From: Comamonas aquatica NBRC 14918
GTDB taxonomy: Bacteria > Pseudomonadota > Gammaproteobacteria > Burkholderiales > Burkholderiaceae_C
Reading direction: 5' to 3'
Length of the DNA: 63,583 nucleotides
Assembly: GCF_000739875.1 (NCBI RefSeq)
Contig: NZ_BBJR01000049.1
Location: forward strand, 1-63,583
Position 1 is the first letter of the stretch, and the number at the start of each line of letters is the position of its first letter. Of this stretch, positions 33,654 to 42,709 are shown piece by piece. The notes beneath the pieces are model-generated. The model had not been told where the DNA came from, made no database searches, and saw nothing but the letters and a program-made list of their open reading frames with translations. A program made the position numbers and the translations under genes.

Positions 33654-34561
33654 ATGCAATCGAACACCTTTTTTGCACCCCACCTGCGGCTGGTCGGCAT
33701 GGCCGTGTGTGGGGCGCTTCCTGGCCTGCGGGGCGCATCATCGCCCAATCCATGCCCCCTCTGGCGGGCGCCTGCCTGCGTTTCGCACTGGCTGCGCTGG
33801 TGCTGATTCCCTGGATGTACTGGGCCGGCGGCTTTGCCCAGCTGCGGCACTGGAGCCCCCAGCGCTGGCTGGGCATGCTGGCAGCCGGTGCCACCGGCGT
33901 CTTTGGCTACGCGGCGTTCTTCCTGTCGGGCCTGCAGCACCTGCCGGCTGGCAAGGCGGCCCTGGTGATCACCCTGAATCCAGTCATGACCTTGCTGATG
34001 GCCGCCTGGCTGTTCAAGGAACGCCTGAACCCCACGATTGCCATCGGCATGCTGCTGGCCGTGGTGGGCGCGGTGGTCGTGATCTCGCACGGGCAACCGC
34101 TGGGCATTCTGCAAGGCAGCATCGGCCTGGGTGAGCTGCTGATTCTGGGCTGCGTGGTGTGCTGGGTGCTGTACACCCTCATCGGCCGCTGGATGCTGAC
34201 CGGCGTGGACGCCCTGTCCACCACCGCCGTCACCAGCACCATCGGCGCCGCCATGCTGCTGGCGGCCAGCCTGATCGTCGAAGGCCCTGGCAGCCTGGGC
34301 CTGGTCTGGCACAGCGATGGCACCGCCTGGGGCGCCCTGCTGTTCCTGGCCTTTGGCGCCACCGCGCTGGCCTATGCCTGGTACTTCGACGGCGTCAAGG
34401 CCCTGGGTGCGGGCGCGGCCTCGGGCTACATCACCCTGGTGCCACTGTTCGGCGTACTGATCTCGGCACTGCTGCTGGGCGAAACCATCGATACACCCAT
34501 GCTGGTGGGCGGCGCCATGGCGATTGCCGGCACCGCGGTCATGACCTGGGGACGCCGCTAA
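33654..34561 (+). pseudogene. EamA/DMT-family transporter with a probable N-terminal frameshift
   Basis: From ATG 33654 the frame reads MQSNTFFAPHLRLVGMAV, as expected for the first helix of an EamA transporter. The family continuation VWGASWPAGRIIAQ is one base out of register, so a shift occurs near 33703-33712. From there the frame runs intact for about 285 residues with ten hydrophobic segments in two EamA repeats, ending AGTAVMTWGRR. One missing T, or two extra bases in the GTGTGTGG tract, would explain it. A shortened start at a GTG in the second frame is possible but would cut helix 1. Real mutation and sequencing error cannot be separated here. Confidence 0.7.
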
Positions 34562-34646
34562 CCGCTGAGGCCTTGCACAGCGCCAGCCCGGGCGCTGCGC
34601 ACGCACATCCAAGTCGTGCACACCAGACGCAAGGCAGCAAAAACGA

Positions 34647-34674
34647 AAGGGCTAGATCTTGCGATCTAGCCCTT
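34647..34674 (-). terminator. Terminator of tRNA-Pro copy 1
   Basis: AAGGGCTAGATC/GATCTAGCCCTT stem, directly past the tRNA 3' end on the minus strand; the T-rich side is TCGTTTTTG. Confidence 0.8.
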
Positions 34675-34680
34675 CAATTT

Positions 34681-34757
34681 TGGTCGGAGCGGCGGGATTC
34701 GAACTCGCGACCCTCTGCTCCCAAAGCAGATGCGCTACCAGACTGCGCTACGCTCCG
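34681..34757 (-). tRNA. tRNA-Pro (anticodon UGG), copy 1
   Basis: 77 nt, from 5' CGGAGCG to 3' CGCTCCGACCA. The anticodon loop is CTTTGGGAG, giving anticodon TGG. The T-arm is GTTCGAATC and the CCA is encoded. It is identical to the copy at 42571, and identity extends 6 bp upstream of the 5' end. Confidence 0.96.
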
Positions 34758-35048
34758 ACAAGCTAAAAGTATAACTGATTTTTTCGGCACCAAAAAAACT
34801 GCGCCGCACTTTGGCACCCCTCATCGATGGGCGCACCGCGATGCCTTGCGGCTTGGCTGCATGCTGGTCTGTACCTGCCCGTGATTAAGGAGCGGCTCCA
34901 CCGTCGCCCGGACATGCCCGCGCCTGCCGGGATCACCCAACCAAGGTGCCGCAGGCCTGTACTTCCGGCCCCACCCCATCGATTGCCCGCGCACCTGCCC
35001 AGTCACAGTGGTTAGGATGGCAGTTTTGCCTCTAGAAGGTCTGAGCCT

Positions 35049-35450
35049 GTGTCTGAAACTTACCTCGGGAGCTGCTTTTGCGCAAAGGTCCGCTACGCCT
35101 TGCACTCAGCCCCCCAAGCGGTCACCCACTGCCATTGCAGCCAGTGCCAGAAAAGCCATGGCGCAGCCTTTGCGACCTACGGCGCCGTTCCGCGCCACGA
35201 CTTGCACATCACCGCCGGTGACACCGACCTGCGCGCCTATGCGTCGTCGGCCACGGTGTGGCGCCAGTTCTGCGGGCATTGCGGGTCCCCGCTGTTCTGG
35301 TCCCGCACCCATGGCGACTGGAGTGACTGGATCTGCATCGCCCTGGGCACGCTGGACTCAGCGTTCACACCCCAGCGGCAAAAGCACGCGCACTTGGCCT
35401 CCAAGCCCACCTGGTCCAACTTTGGCGCAGCGTGTGCGCACGGGGAGTGA
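35049..35450 (+). CDS. GFA (glutathione-dependent formaldehyde-activating-like) family protein
   Basis: This 133-residue protein starts at GTG 35049 (read MSETYLGSCFC). The zinc-binding pattern is complete: CFC (about 9-11), CHCSQC (28-33) and CGHCG (75-79). It is the Mss4-like GFA/CENP-V fold. Members bind zinc, and few have proven enzymatic roles. It is first inside the segment bounded by two tRNA-Pro genes and 4 bp upstream of a secreted protein gene. Confidence 0.85.
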   Translation: MSETYLGSCFCAKVRYALHSAPQAVTHCHCSQCQKSHGAAFATYGAVPRHDLHITAGDTDLRAYASSATVWRQFCGHCGSPLFWSRTHGDWSDWICIALGTLDSAFTPQRQKHAHLASKPTWSNFGAACAHGE

Positions 35451-35454
35451 CGCC

Positions 35455-36159
35455 ATGACCGGTTTCCCAACACCATCCCGCCGCCAGCTCCTGCAGTGCA
35501 CCGCAATGTGGATGGCGGCGTGCAGCGGCTTCAGCGGCCAGGCCGTTAGGGCCCAAGACCTCGCCAGCCCTGTCGGTACCTACCAGCTCCAGGGGGTGAG
35601 AGAAATGGTTTCTGCCATCCAGCTGCGCGCCGATGGCTCCTACAAGTTTGTCCTCATCTATGGATCGGCGGACGAAACCGATATAGGAACCTGGGAAAAA
35701 CGGGGCCAGCAGATTGTGCTGAACTCCACAGCGCCCTCCACGGATCCGCAGTTCGAACTCGTCCGCTCCAGCCAGGCCAGCCACCCCGGTGCACGCGTCG
35801 TATTCCAGGAGGAAGGCACGCCCGTGGCGTCCTACATCACCAGCGTTCACTTTGAGTCGGACGGGCAGGCGTTCACGGCCGACCACCTCACCCAGGATTC
35901 CCTGGAGGCCGGGGACGTTGCGCTCCCGATCGACAGCATCCACCTGAGCCTGCACGGAGTGTTCAGGCATTACCCAGAGACCATCTTGGTCCCGGCTCAC
36001 CCCACCCACAACCACTTCACGGTGCGGGCCCGCCTCGGCAATTACGGCGCAGTGCGCTTTGACCAGGCGGCGCTTCAGCTGACGGGTCATGCGCTGACCT
36101 TGACGCTGCCCCACGCCACGCAAGAGTTCACCTACGTGCGACGACAGAAAGCCCCCTAG
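35455..36159 (+). CDS. Secreted protein of unknown function with Tat-like signal
   Basis: The 234-residue protein starts MTGFPTPSRRQLLQCTAMW. The twin arginine in SRRQLLQ followed by a hydrophobic stretch to AVRAQ suggests Tat export. The mature part is beta-rich, with SPVGTYQLQGVREMVSAIQLRADGSYKF and DIGTWEKRGQQIVL, like lipocalin-type or all-beta domains in periplasmic hypotheticals. It shares a likely operon with the GFA gene. Confidence 0.65.
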   Translation: MTGFPTPSRRQLLQCTAMWMAACSGFSGQAVRAQDLASPVGTYQLQGVREMVSAIQLRADGSYKFVLIYGSADETDIGTWEKRGQQIVLNSTAPSTDPQFELVRSSQASHPGARVVFQEEGTPVASYITSVHFESDGQAFTADHLTQDSLEAGDVALPIDSIHLSLHGVFRHYPETILVPAHPTHNHFTVRARLGNYGAVRFDQAALQLTGHALTLTLPHATQEFTYVRRQKAP

Positions 36160-36210
36160 ACAACCCGCAGATCCTGGCCAGGCCATGGTGGCCTAGCCAG
36201 GCGATGCCGT

Positions 36211-37341
36211 TCAGGCCACCTGTTTGGCGTTGCGGTCGGGCGCCACCACCACACAGTTGCGCCCCCGTCCCTTGGCGTCATACATGGCCAAATCGCTGCG
36301 CCGCATCAGGGAGGACAGGGTTTCATTGCCATCGGGCGCAATCGCGATGCCGATGCTGACGGTCGGCGCCACCACGTCATCGTCCAGCGGGCAGCGCACC
36401 TTGGCCACGGCCATGCGCAAGCGTTCCGCCGCCGCCATCGCCGCGTCCAGCGCTGTCTGCGGCATCAGCACGGCGAACTCCTCACCGCCCAGGCGCGCCA
36501 GACAATCGCTGGTGCGTACCATGTCCACAAACACGCTGGACACGGCCTTGAGCACCTCGTCACCGGCCAGATGGCCGTAGGTGTCGTTGATCTGCTTGAA
36601 ATGGTCAATATCCACCATCAGCAGCGCAACCGGCTGCTGGTAGCGTGCATGGCGCTCCAGCTCATTGCGCGCCGTGGTGATGAAGTGGTCACGGTTCTTC
36701 AAGCCGGTCAGCCCGTCGGTCTTGAGCTGCTGCTCCAGTTCGCGGATCAGTTCGCTGTTGCGCTCGCGCAGCACCAGGGTTTCCGTCGAACTGGCATGAA
36801 TTTTCAAACCGACCATGAGCATCAAGGCGATGTAGAAGATGCCCAGCAGCGCCAGGCCGGCGCTGAAGAGCGTGCCATCCAGCACAGGTGGCGCCACCAG
36901 GGCCACCGTCGGCGCCACCAGATCGGACATCAGCAGCCGGCGGTGCGGGTTGCTCATCACCACCGTCAAAGAGATCAGGCCCACATGCACCAGCATCACA
37001 AACATCAGGCTGGTCAGATTGCCGGGCACATAGGCCCACACCACGATGGACGACCACATGACCATGTGAACGCCGTGCGCCCAGGAGATGCGGCGCACCC
37101 ACACGGTCTCATCGAGTGGCTTCGCAGTACGGCGAAACTGCAGGTAGACACAGGTGTACACCGCAATCGCCACCAGCTCCAGCCCCGCCCACAGCACCGC
37201 CTGCCAGACCGGCACCCACAGCGTCAGCAACGCCGCGACCACCAGCGTCAACGGTGGCGCCAGGTAGCGATCGTGCAAATGGTTATCGATGTAAAGGCTG
37301 AGCTGGTGCCATCGCACACGGGCCTGCTGGGCGTCTTTCAT
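36211..37341 (-). CDS. Membrane-bound diguanylate cyclase (GGDEF)
   Basis: From MKDAQQARVRWHQLS (GGGAGAGCT upstream) the protein has 376 residues. Five to six membrane segments span about 28-195, then a short coiled segment (SELIRELEQQLK) joins a GGDEF domain. The active site is RLGGEEF, which is catalytically competent. The sequence LTGLKNRDHF marks the domain start, and the substrate-binding FKQINDTYGHLAGDE is intact. I see no RxxD inhibitory site directly before GGEEF (residues are DCLARLGGEEF). It would make cyclic di-GMP. An EAL protein gene lies 2 kb away. Confidence 0.9.
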   Translation of the reverse strand: MKDAQQARVRWHQLSLYIDNHLHDRYLAPPLTLVVAALLTLWVPVWQAVLWAGLELVAIAVYTCVYLQFRRTAKPLDETVWVRRISWAHGVHMVMWSSIVVWAYVPGNLTSLMFVMLVHVGLISLTVVMSNPHRRLLMSDLVAPTVALVAPPVLDGTLFSAGLALLGIFYIALMLMVGLKIHASSTETLVLRERNSELIRELEQQLKTDGLTGLKNRDHFITTARNELERHARYQQPVALLMVDIDHFKQINDTYGHLAGDEVLKAVSSVFVDMVRTSDCLARLGGEEFAVLMPQTALDAAMAAAERLRMAVAKVRCPLDDDVVAPTVSIGIAIAPDGNETLSSLMRRSDLAMYDAKGRGRNCVVVAPDRNAKQVA

Positions 37342-37983
37342 AGCTCTCCCGAAGGTGCCCGCACCACCGCCGGTGAGAGCTGTATACAAAAATCAACCCA
37401 CGATGCTAGCGCATCGACGCTTTCCAGCCTGCACCGCCAATCGCATGGCCAGGTGTACGTGGAACCTCTATCACACAGTCCCCGTCACCGCCCACCGGCT
37501 ACGCCTAGACCTGCGGTGTTGTCATGGCCCACCAGCGAATTTCTTTTTTGATAGCTGCTAGCGCAGACTAGATGAGCGCTAGATGCCAATTTCTCTCCAA
37601 TCTTTGGACCTCCTCCTGGAATCCCGTTGCAATTCCAGTGCAGCACTTTGGACTATCCGCCGGGCCTTGGTGCACCAGCACGCTAAATTGCTCCGCATAA
37701 ATTCCCGCCCTCCTTGGACGGCGTGCGCGACGCAGTGCTCGCCGAGCACACATAAGGCATCGTCTTGATGCCCGTCGCACACGCAGGGGCGCAGCATGCA
37801 GCACTGCGCCAGCAAGGACCGTGCCGGCACAGCGCCTCCCACGCATGGACTGGCGCTCGGCGTGGGGTGGAATGCGCCCTGCACCGACAGGCACAACGCA
37901 GGGGGGCTTGGAAGATGGGCCGAGGCTGAAGACCCGCTGCGGTATCCACCGTGCACTTCACCGCAGCCACTGGGAGCAACGTC
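37342..37983. other. Gene-poor interval with one dispersed palindrome
   Basis: No credible gene in 640 bp. The upstream part should hold the promoter of the diguanylate cyclase gene (minus strand). A well-formed ATAGC-type palindrome lies at 37550-37592. The rest shows only overlapping random-looking frames. Confidence 0.6.
37550..37592. repeat. Dispersed ATAGC...GCGC palindrome, best-formed copy
   Basis: GATAGCTGCTAGCGC followed by GAGCGCTAGATGCC and AATTT. The arms TAGCGC and GCGCTA are complementary. It is in gene-free DNA. Confidence 0.7.
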
Positions 37984-38259
37984 ATGCTCGACGACAACGC
38001 AGATTTCAAGACCATCAACCACGCCCACCCGCACATCGGGAAGCAGCTGCTGGCTTTATGGGGGCAGCCGGGGTTCCTGCCCTACATGCAATCGCTCACA
38101 CGTGATGACCGCCCGAGCGTGCGGCAGGGCTTTGCCGATAACGTGTTCCTGGCCTTGCACAGGCTGTCGGAACAACACCGGCGCGCCTACCCTGACTACC
38201 GGCTGGAGAGCAAATACGACCCCTGGGCGACCTCGGTCGGCACGTCCCACACCCACTGA
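37984..38259 (+). CDS. Conserved small protein of unknown function
   Basis: The protein is about 91 residues from MLDDNADFKTINHAHPHIGKQ. A helical segment (IGKQLLALWGQPGFLPYMQSL) and RQGFADNVFLALHRLSEQHR suggest a compact all-helical fold. Codon use is normal for the genome. An earlier in-frame ATG at 37951 is possible. No family is recognised. Confidence 0.6.
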   Translation: MLDDNADFKTINHAHPHIGKQLLALWGQPGFLPYMQSLTRDDRPSVRQGFADNVFLALHRLSEQHRRAYPDYRLESKYDPWATSVGTSHTH

Positions 38260-38270
38260 ACGCACCGCAC

Positions 38271-38726
38271 TCAGTGGCCCAGGCAAAAGCCTCCGGCACA
38301 AATGGAAATCATGGACGGCATCGGCGGCATTGGCCGGTCTTCTTCCAGCTGCGTGGTGGCGGGTGGTGGAGTGCTGGGCGATGTGACCGCACTCTCCAGA
38401 GGGTGCGCCCTCGGACGGACCTCGGCTGGCGGCTCGGCCGGATGCCCCTCGCTGGCGAGCAGGTCGTTGCCATCACCCGGCTCCATCGGCGCAGCCTGCA
38501 CTGGCACAGCCCGCGAAGCTGGCGCCACACGGCGCGGCGGCTGGCGCTGCGTCGGACGCACCCGCTCCTCCCAGGCCGAGTTTTTGCGCAGAACTGCGCC
38601 ATCGTAGACGCAGGGTTTGTCAGTGAAGATCGGACCCTCAGGTCCTGGACATCGCCACACCTGGGCAGATGCAGCGCCATGCCACGCCAGCAACGCACAG
38701 CAGGCCAAGCGCGATAACCAGCGCAT
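38271..38726 (-). CDS. Exported DUF4124-like protein
   Basis: The 151-residue protein starts MRWLSRLACCALLAWHGAASAQ, with strong GGAGGAATT upstream. The signal peptide ends near AQV. The mature N-terminus VWRCPGPEGPIFTDKPC has the DUF4124 pattern (aromatic, Cys, D/EGxxxFTDxPC). The rest is a Pro/Ala/Glu-rich low-complexity region. A periplasmic role is expected. Details unknown. Confidence 0.7.
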   Translation of the reverse strand: MRWLSRLACCALLAWHGAASAQVWRCPGPEGPIFTDKPCVYDGAVLRKNSAWEERVRPTQRQPPRRVAPASRAVPVQAAPMEPGDGNDLLASEGHPAEPPAEVRPRAHPLESAVTSPSTPPPATTQLEEDRPMPPMPSMISICAGGFCLGH

Positions 38727-38821
38727 ACCAATTCCTCCTGCGCAAATTGTAAGAAAAAACTTACAAAATGACGCAGCAAAAGATGGGGACGACCTTGACG
38801 CAAGGCATGCACAGCCTGCTG

Positions 38822-39301
38822 CTACCAGGGCGAACGCCCCGGCATGGATGCCTGACCGGGCCACAGCGTCAATGCCGCGCCCAGCCATAAAGGCGGAAAA
38901 CCCACGAGCACGGCCAAGACCATCGCCATACCGGAAGCCCCAACCGCCCAGCGAAGCAGCAACAGCACCACCAGCGGTACCATCCCCACCACCACCAGCC
39001 AGCGGATGACGTTCTGTCGCGCACGCCCACTCAATTTCTGGGCCAACCAGCGCACCAGCCCCCGGCCCAACACCGAAGCCAGAATAACCACCTGGGCCAC
39101 ACCAAACAGAAAGACGAGTGCGAAAAAGGCTGGTCCGTCGCCACCACCAGGGTTGGCCTCCAGGTCCTGCAACGCCAGGACCGCCAAGACGACCAGCAGC
39201 ACAGCGACCACGGCCAGCGCAGCGCCAAATTGACGCCGACCGGGAAGCAATGCCGGCAGCGAACACCCCAGCAGCAACAGCACAATGACAACCGCTGGCA
39301 T
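38822..39301 (-). CDS. Small multi-pass membrane protein of unknown function
   Basis: The protein is about 159 residues from MPAVVIVLLLLG. Four hydrophobic segments cover about 3-17, 25-43, 58-75 and 97-140, with basic loops. A start at 39328 (MLTKVVPESM) is possible and would overlap the EAL gene. It lies 5 bp downstream of the EAL frame, so the two may be co-transcribed. No family recognised. Confidence 0.55.
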   Translation of the reverse strand: MPAVVIVLLLLGCSLPALLPGRRQFGAALAVVAVLLVVLAVLALQDLEANPGGGDGPAFFALVFLFGVAQVVILASVLGRGLVRWLAQKLSGRARQNVIRWLVVVGMVPLVVLLLLRWAVGASGMAMVLAVLVGFPPLWLGAALTLWPGQASMPGRSPW

Positions 39302-39305
39302 GGAT

Positions 39306-40028
39306 TCAGGCACCACCTTGGTCAGCATGGCCTGACGTACCGTCGCGATCCGCAAGCCAGCGCATGAAATCCACGCCACTCATGGCCTTGGCAAAAAGCC
39401 AGCCCTGCGCTTCTTTGAAGCCCAAATTGGCCAACCACTGGCGCTGATCCTCCTCTTCCACCCCTTCGGCAATCAGCTCCAGACCCAGGGCATCCGCCAT
39501 CGCCGCAATCGCGCGAACAATCGCCTGGTCCGACGGTGTAGTCACCACATCGTGCACAAAGGCGCGGTCCACCTTGAGCCGGTTCAAGGGCAGCAGCTTG
39601 AGCATGGACAGCGAGGAATAGCCCGTCCCGAAGTCGTCGAGGGCAATCTGAATGCCCAGGTCAGCAATGCGGGTCAGGCGCTGCTCCACCTGTGGCACAC
39701 GCTGCAGGGCGGTCTCGGTGACTTCGATCTCCAGATCCTGCGGTTGGAGGCCTGCCTCCTTGAGTTCACGCGCCAGCACATCGATGAATGTGTCGTCCTG
39801 CAACTGCAAGGCCGACACGTTGATGGCCAGCCGCCCTTGCACCAGCCCCGCACGGCACCATTCGGCCCAAGTGGCCAGCGATTGGCGCAACACCCAGGTT
39901 CCCAGGGGGCGGATGATTCCACTCTCTTCGGCCACGGGGATGAAGCGGTCTGGCCCCACCTGCCCCAGCTGCACCGAAGTCCAGCGCAGCAGCGCTTCCA
40001 ACCAACGCTTCGTGGCTTGGCCAATCAC
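39306..40028 (-). pseudogene. EAL-domain phosphodiesterase lacking its N-terminal strand
   Basis: 240 residues. The motifs EALLRW, NVSALQLQDD, EVTETAL, DDFGTGYSS, LKVDRAFV, AEGVE and FKEAQGWLF are all present, so the metal and substrate sites are kept. What is missing is the segment normally before EALLRW (the first strand, YQP region) and any sensory domain. The frame opens only about 10 residues ahead of EALLRW. Sequence upstream (40029-40560) is AT-rich and has no matching fragment. It is likely a 5'-truncated remnant, though a translated stub is possible. Confidence 0.65.
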
Positions 40029-40560
40029 GTTTGTTTATCACTGATACGACGAAAAGCTTGTTGCAGACAGAGACCCAACCACACAGTCAACGCATGTCAC
40101 GAAAGCGCAAAGCCTCAAAGAGCAAACCATGCGCAACACGCTTCAACAAGGTAGAGCATAACTCATAGCTACAGCGACGTTTGAGACATCTACGCGAAGT
40201 GCTTGCGTCGCCACCACATCTAACGTAATACCACCCTTGGGATCAGTGGCACGCCAACGGCTTTTGCCACATCTATGTTCAACCTTTCAACAACGAATGC
40301 AGCACACCGTACCGGTATCCCACTCTGTCTCATTCCTCTGAAAATTTGTGATGTGCTCCCTGCTCACCATCAACCACCAAGGCATCCAATAGCAGCCCTG
40401 CCACCACAGCGTCATCACACACTGCCCTTGTGGGCATACGCACGACACCAGTAACACTTTGTCGTTGTCACGCGGTTTTCACACACGTAGTCAACCATTT
40501 GCGGACAGAAAACGTTGGATAGAAACGCAGCCCCACCCTAACGACTTGAAAGGAAAAGTC
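40029..40560. other. Gene-free, AT-richer stretch upstream of the truncated EAL gene
   Basis: No gene supported. Base composition is lower in GC than flanking DNA. It probably marks the break that removed the EAL N-terminus, and it holds the promoter of the microgene at 40561. Confidence 0.5.
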
Positions 40561-40704
40561 ATGACTTTCTTCCACTCCGTTATCGAGCTCCAGTCCGCGC
40601 AGTACGAGGTCGCTCCTCAACCAGCGCCGCGCGCGCCCGAAGAGGTGATCCATCTGCTCACCCAGGAAGCGCCTCTGGGTGAATACAGCGTTGATGCGAT
40701 TTGA
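40561..40704 (+). CDS. Small protein of unknown function
   Basis: The 47-residue protein starts MTFFHSVIELQSAQYEV, with AAAGGAAAA upstream. It has a hydrophobic start and an acidic C-terminus containing PEEVIHLLTQEAP. A clear terminator follows. An independent microgene is likely. Confidence 0.55.
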   Translation: MTFFHSVIELQSAQYEVAPQPAPRAPEEVIHLLTQEAPLGEYSVDAI

Positions 40705-40728
40705 TATCCATGCCGCCCACTGCCAACC

Positions 40729-40751
40729 GCCCGCTGAGGCGGTTTTTTATT
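40729..40751 (+). terminator. Terminator after the 40561 gene
   Basis: AACCGCC/GGCGGTT stem followed by TTTTTA. Confidence 0.8.
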
Positions 40752-40880
40752 GCCCGAACACCCCGGCCTCGCTTGTGACGGGTCACTTGGATTGCCTCAG
40801 GCCTTCATCGGCCGGGCCAGGCCCAGGGCACGAGCGCCTTGACTGGATGGGCACACGGACAGGGTGCTGTTACAAATATT

Positions 40881-40901
40881 TGTTTCAGTTTGATACAAAA
40901 T
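40881..40901 (+). promoter_or_regulatory. Conserved box upstream of microprotein gene, copy 2
   Basis: Identical over 21 bases to 7381-7401 and at nearly the same distance from the start codon. Just before it lies the perfect palindrome ACAAATATTTGT (40872-40883). Confidence 0.6.
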
Positions 40902-40944
40902 GGTCGACAAATGGTAAGTACCCGCCGAGATCAAGGAGACACCC

Positions 40945-41094
40945 ATGAAGCGATGCATCATCAAAGTGGCAGGGGCCTACTACACCGCCCTATTCCCCAG
41001 TACGTTTGCAGCGCTGGAAGATGCCATGAAGCGCTTCCCCAAAGCCGTTGCCATCAGCGTGCGTGCTGCCAAGTCCTGCGCAGACGCCCGATAA
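40945..41094 (+). CDS. Microprotein, MKRCIIKV family, copy 2
   Basis: The 49-residue protein starts MKRCIIKVAGAYYTALFPST. It is nearly identical to the prophage copy at 7446 over the first 32 residues and has a seven-residue extra tail (KSCADAR). AAGGAGA precedes the ATG. It is followed by a GCCCGC/GCGGGC hairpin like the prophage linkers, which suggests this locus is a phage remnant. Function unknown. Confidence 0.75.
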   Translation: MKRCIIKVAGAYYTALFPSTFAALEDAMKRFPKAVAISVRAAKSCADAR

Positions 41095-42530
41095 ACGATT
41101 CAACAGCTGCGGTTGCTACGGCACTTGTTGCTGGCCGCACCACGTGACCAAGCCCGCCTTGTGCGGGCTTTTTCATCCACGACAACGGCAACCCGGCTGC
41201 TGAATACCAGTCTTCGCATCCAGCGAAGCTTGGTATCGGATTGGCCGGCAATCCCAGCACCAGAACGCGTGGCCAGCTGCCCCCCAAGGCTGCCGACTCG
41301 TTGACACCGCATGCCTCGCTTCACGCCCTGCAAGCCCCCCCTGCTCGCCAACAACCGTGTGAGAAAGCCCGCGACTGGTTCATGGCCAAAGATGGCATCA
41401 TGGATGCACTGTCGCCACTAACTATGAAAAAAATAGCAATCTGCGTTTGCGAACAGATGAAATCTAATCAAATTCACCTTAAAAGCATTGCAAGATCAGC
41501 GTCTGATGCTCACAAAATTATCAAAATGCACAGAACAAACTCTGTGCTACTGATACAGCGATGATTGACCTCAGCAACAAGAATTCCACCAGTTATGCCC
41601 AGTGTGCTGAATGATCACAGACCGACGTAGCGGAACAGTCCTTTGAACAACAAGCACTGCGAGAAGCCTTAGAGTGCCAACGCCGCCAGGGTTGCATCAG
41701 GCGCAGCTCCTGCAGCCAGCCAACGATTTTTGCCGTCCATCAAAGCAGCACCGAACGCATTCCACAGCCCGCGAATGTCAGCCCAACAGGCGATGAAGCT
41801 GCCCAGGCACTCGCATCGTTGAACCAAAGCTGCACTCGGAACAACGCCATCACAAACATGACAGCCTTGGAGACAAGCAAGGTGGTCCGAAGCAACTGCG
41901 GTGGCCGCAGGACAGTAACTGCGCATGCTCAGGATTGGAGGTCCTCGGGTGCCGGAGGCTCTTGCTCAACCAGGCAATGCACAGGCCGCTGATGACTGAG
42001 ATGACGATAGGGTCATCGTCGACCACCGTGTCAAGCGCCAACCCCAAAGACGGACAGTGCTCAGGCAAATCAAGTACTCCAAAGGCAACAGGACAACGGA
42101 GCGACGCAGGTTCACACTGATGCTTGGGGACGCAAGCAGCGAATGGCTTTTCGCAATTGCAAGCATCACAGACAGAACACGGCTGCAAGACATCCGGTCT
42201 TAGCTCACCTTCCTAGGGCTATCGCCTTATGAGAGAAGCGCACAAACAGCCCTGCACACACCCAGAAAAGTGCGTGACCAAGCTCAGACTGGCTGGTATT
42301 CAAGGCCTTGACCATTTGCTGCAACTTGCGAAGCAAGCAGGCTTTCAAGCAGGATCACAAACACCACACGCAAGGGTGTATGCCACATGCCGAGGGTTTC
42401 TGGGGGGGGAGATACTGGCTCTGCACTGCATACACATGCCATGTGCAGACAAAAGACGCAGGATGTGGCGAGCCTGCAATTAGTTGCCATCTAAGGAATG
42501 CTCGTCACTGCTGCTGTGCACGCAGACAGA
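41095..42530. other. About 1.4 kb without a supported gene
   Basis: Short frames on both strands overlap each other and show no protein-like pattern or ribosome site. The only clear element is a hairpin GCCCGC (41152-41157)/GCGGGC (41163-41168) with five T residues. A 60-codon frame at 41382-41564 is the best of the weak candidates. The stretch looks like decayed accessory DNA. Confidence 0.6.
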
Positions 42531-42536
42531 CAAAAG

Positions 42537-42562
42537 GGGTTAGCCCGTATGAGCTAACCCCT
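42537..42562 (-). terminator. Terminator of tRNA-Pro copy 2
   Basis: GGGGTTAGC/GCTAACCCC hairpin just beyond the tRNA 3' end; the minus-strand run is TTTTGTC. Sequence differs from the terminator of copy 1. Confidence 0.7.
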
Positions 42563-42570
42563 TGATACAA

Positions 42571-42647
42571 TGGTCGGAGCGGCGGGATTCGAACTCGCGA
42601 CCCTCTGCTCCCAAAGCAGATGCGCTACCAGACTGCGCTACGCTCCG
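42571..42647 (-). tRNA. tRNA-Pro (anticodon UGG), copy 2
   Basis: Identical 77-nt gene to 34681-34757, with identity continuing to 42653. Anticodon TGG, CCA encoded. It lies 62 bp downstream of infA. Confidence 0.96.
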
Positions 42648-42709
42648 ACAAGCCTCAGATTATAAGCCCTATTTTTGATGACTTTGACAAAAAATCAGGC
42701 TTCGGCGAA

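Noticed and set aside
37583-38386. Plus-strand frames of 60-196 codons around 37.6-38.4 kb
   Set aside because: Except for the 37984-38259 frame they overlap better genes on the same or opposite strand and lack ribosome sites.
41382-41564. A 60-codon frame starting MAKDGIMDALSPL
   Set aside because: It reads fairly protein-like, but there is no clear ribosome site and no recognised relative. It lies in DNA that looks decayed.
41669-42483. Several overlapping frames of 60-110 codons on both strands
   Set aside because: They overlap each other, have unusual composition (many Cys, His and Ser) and no ribosome sites.
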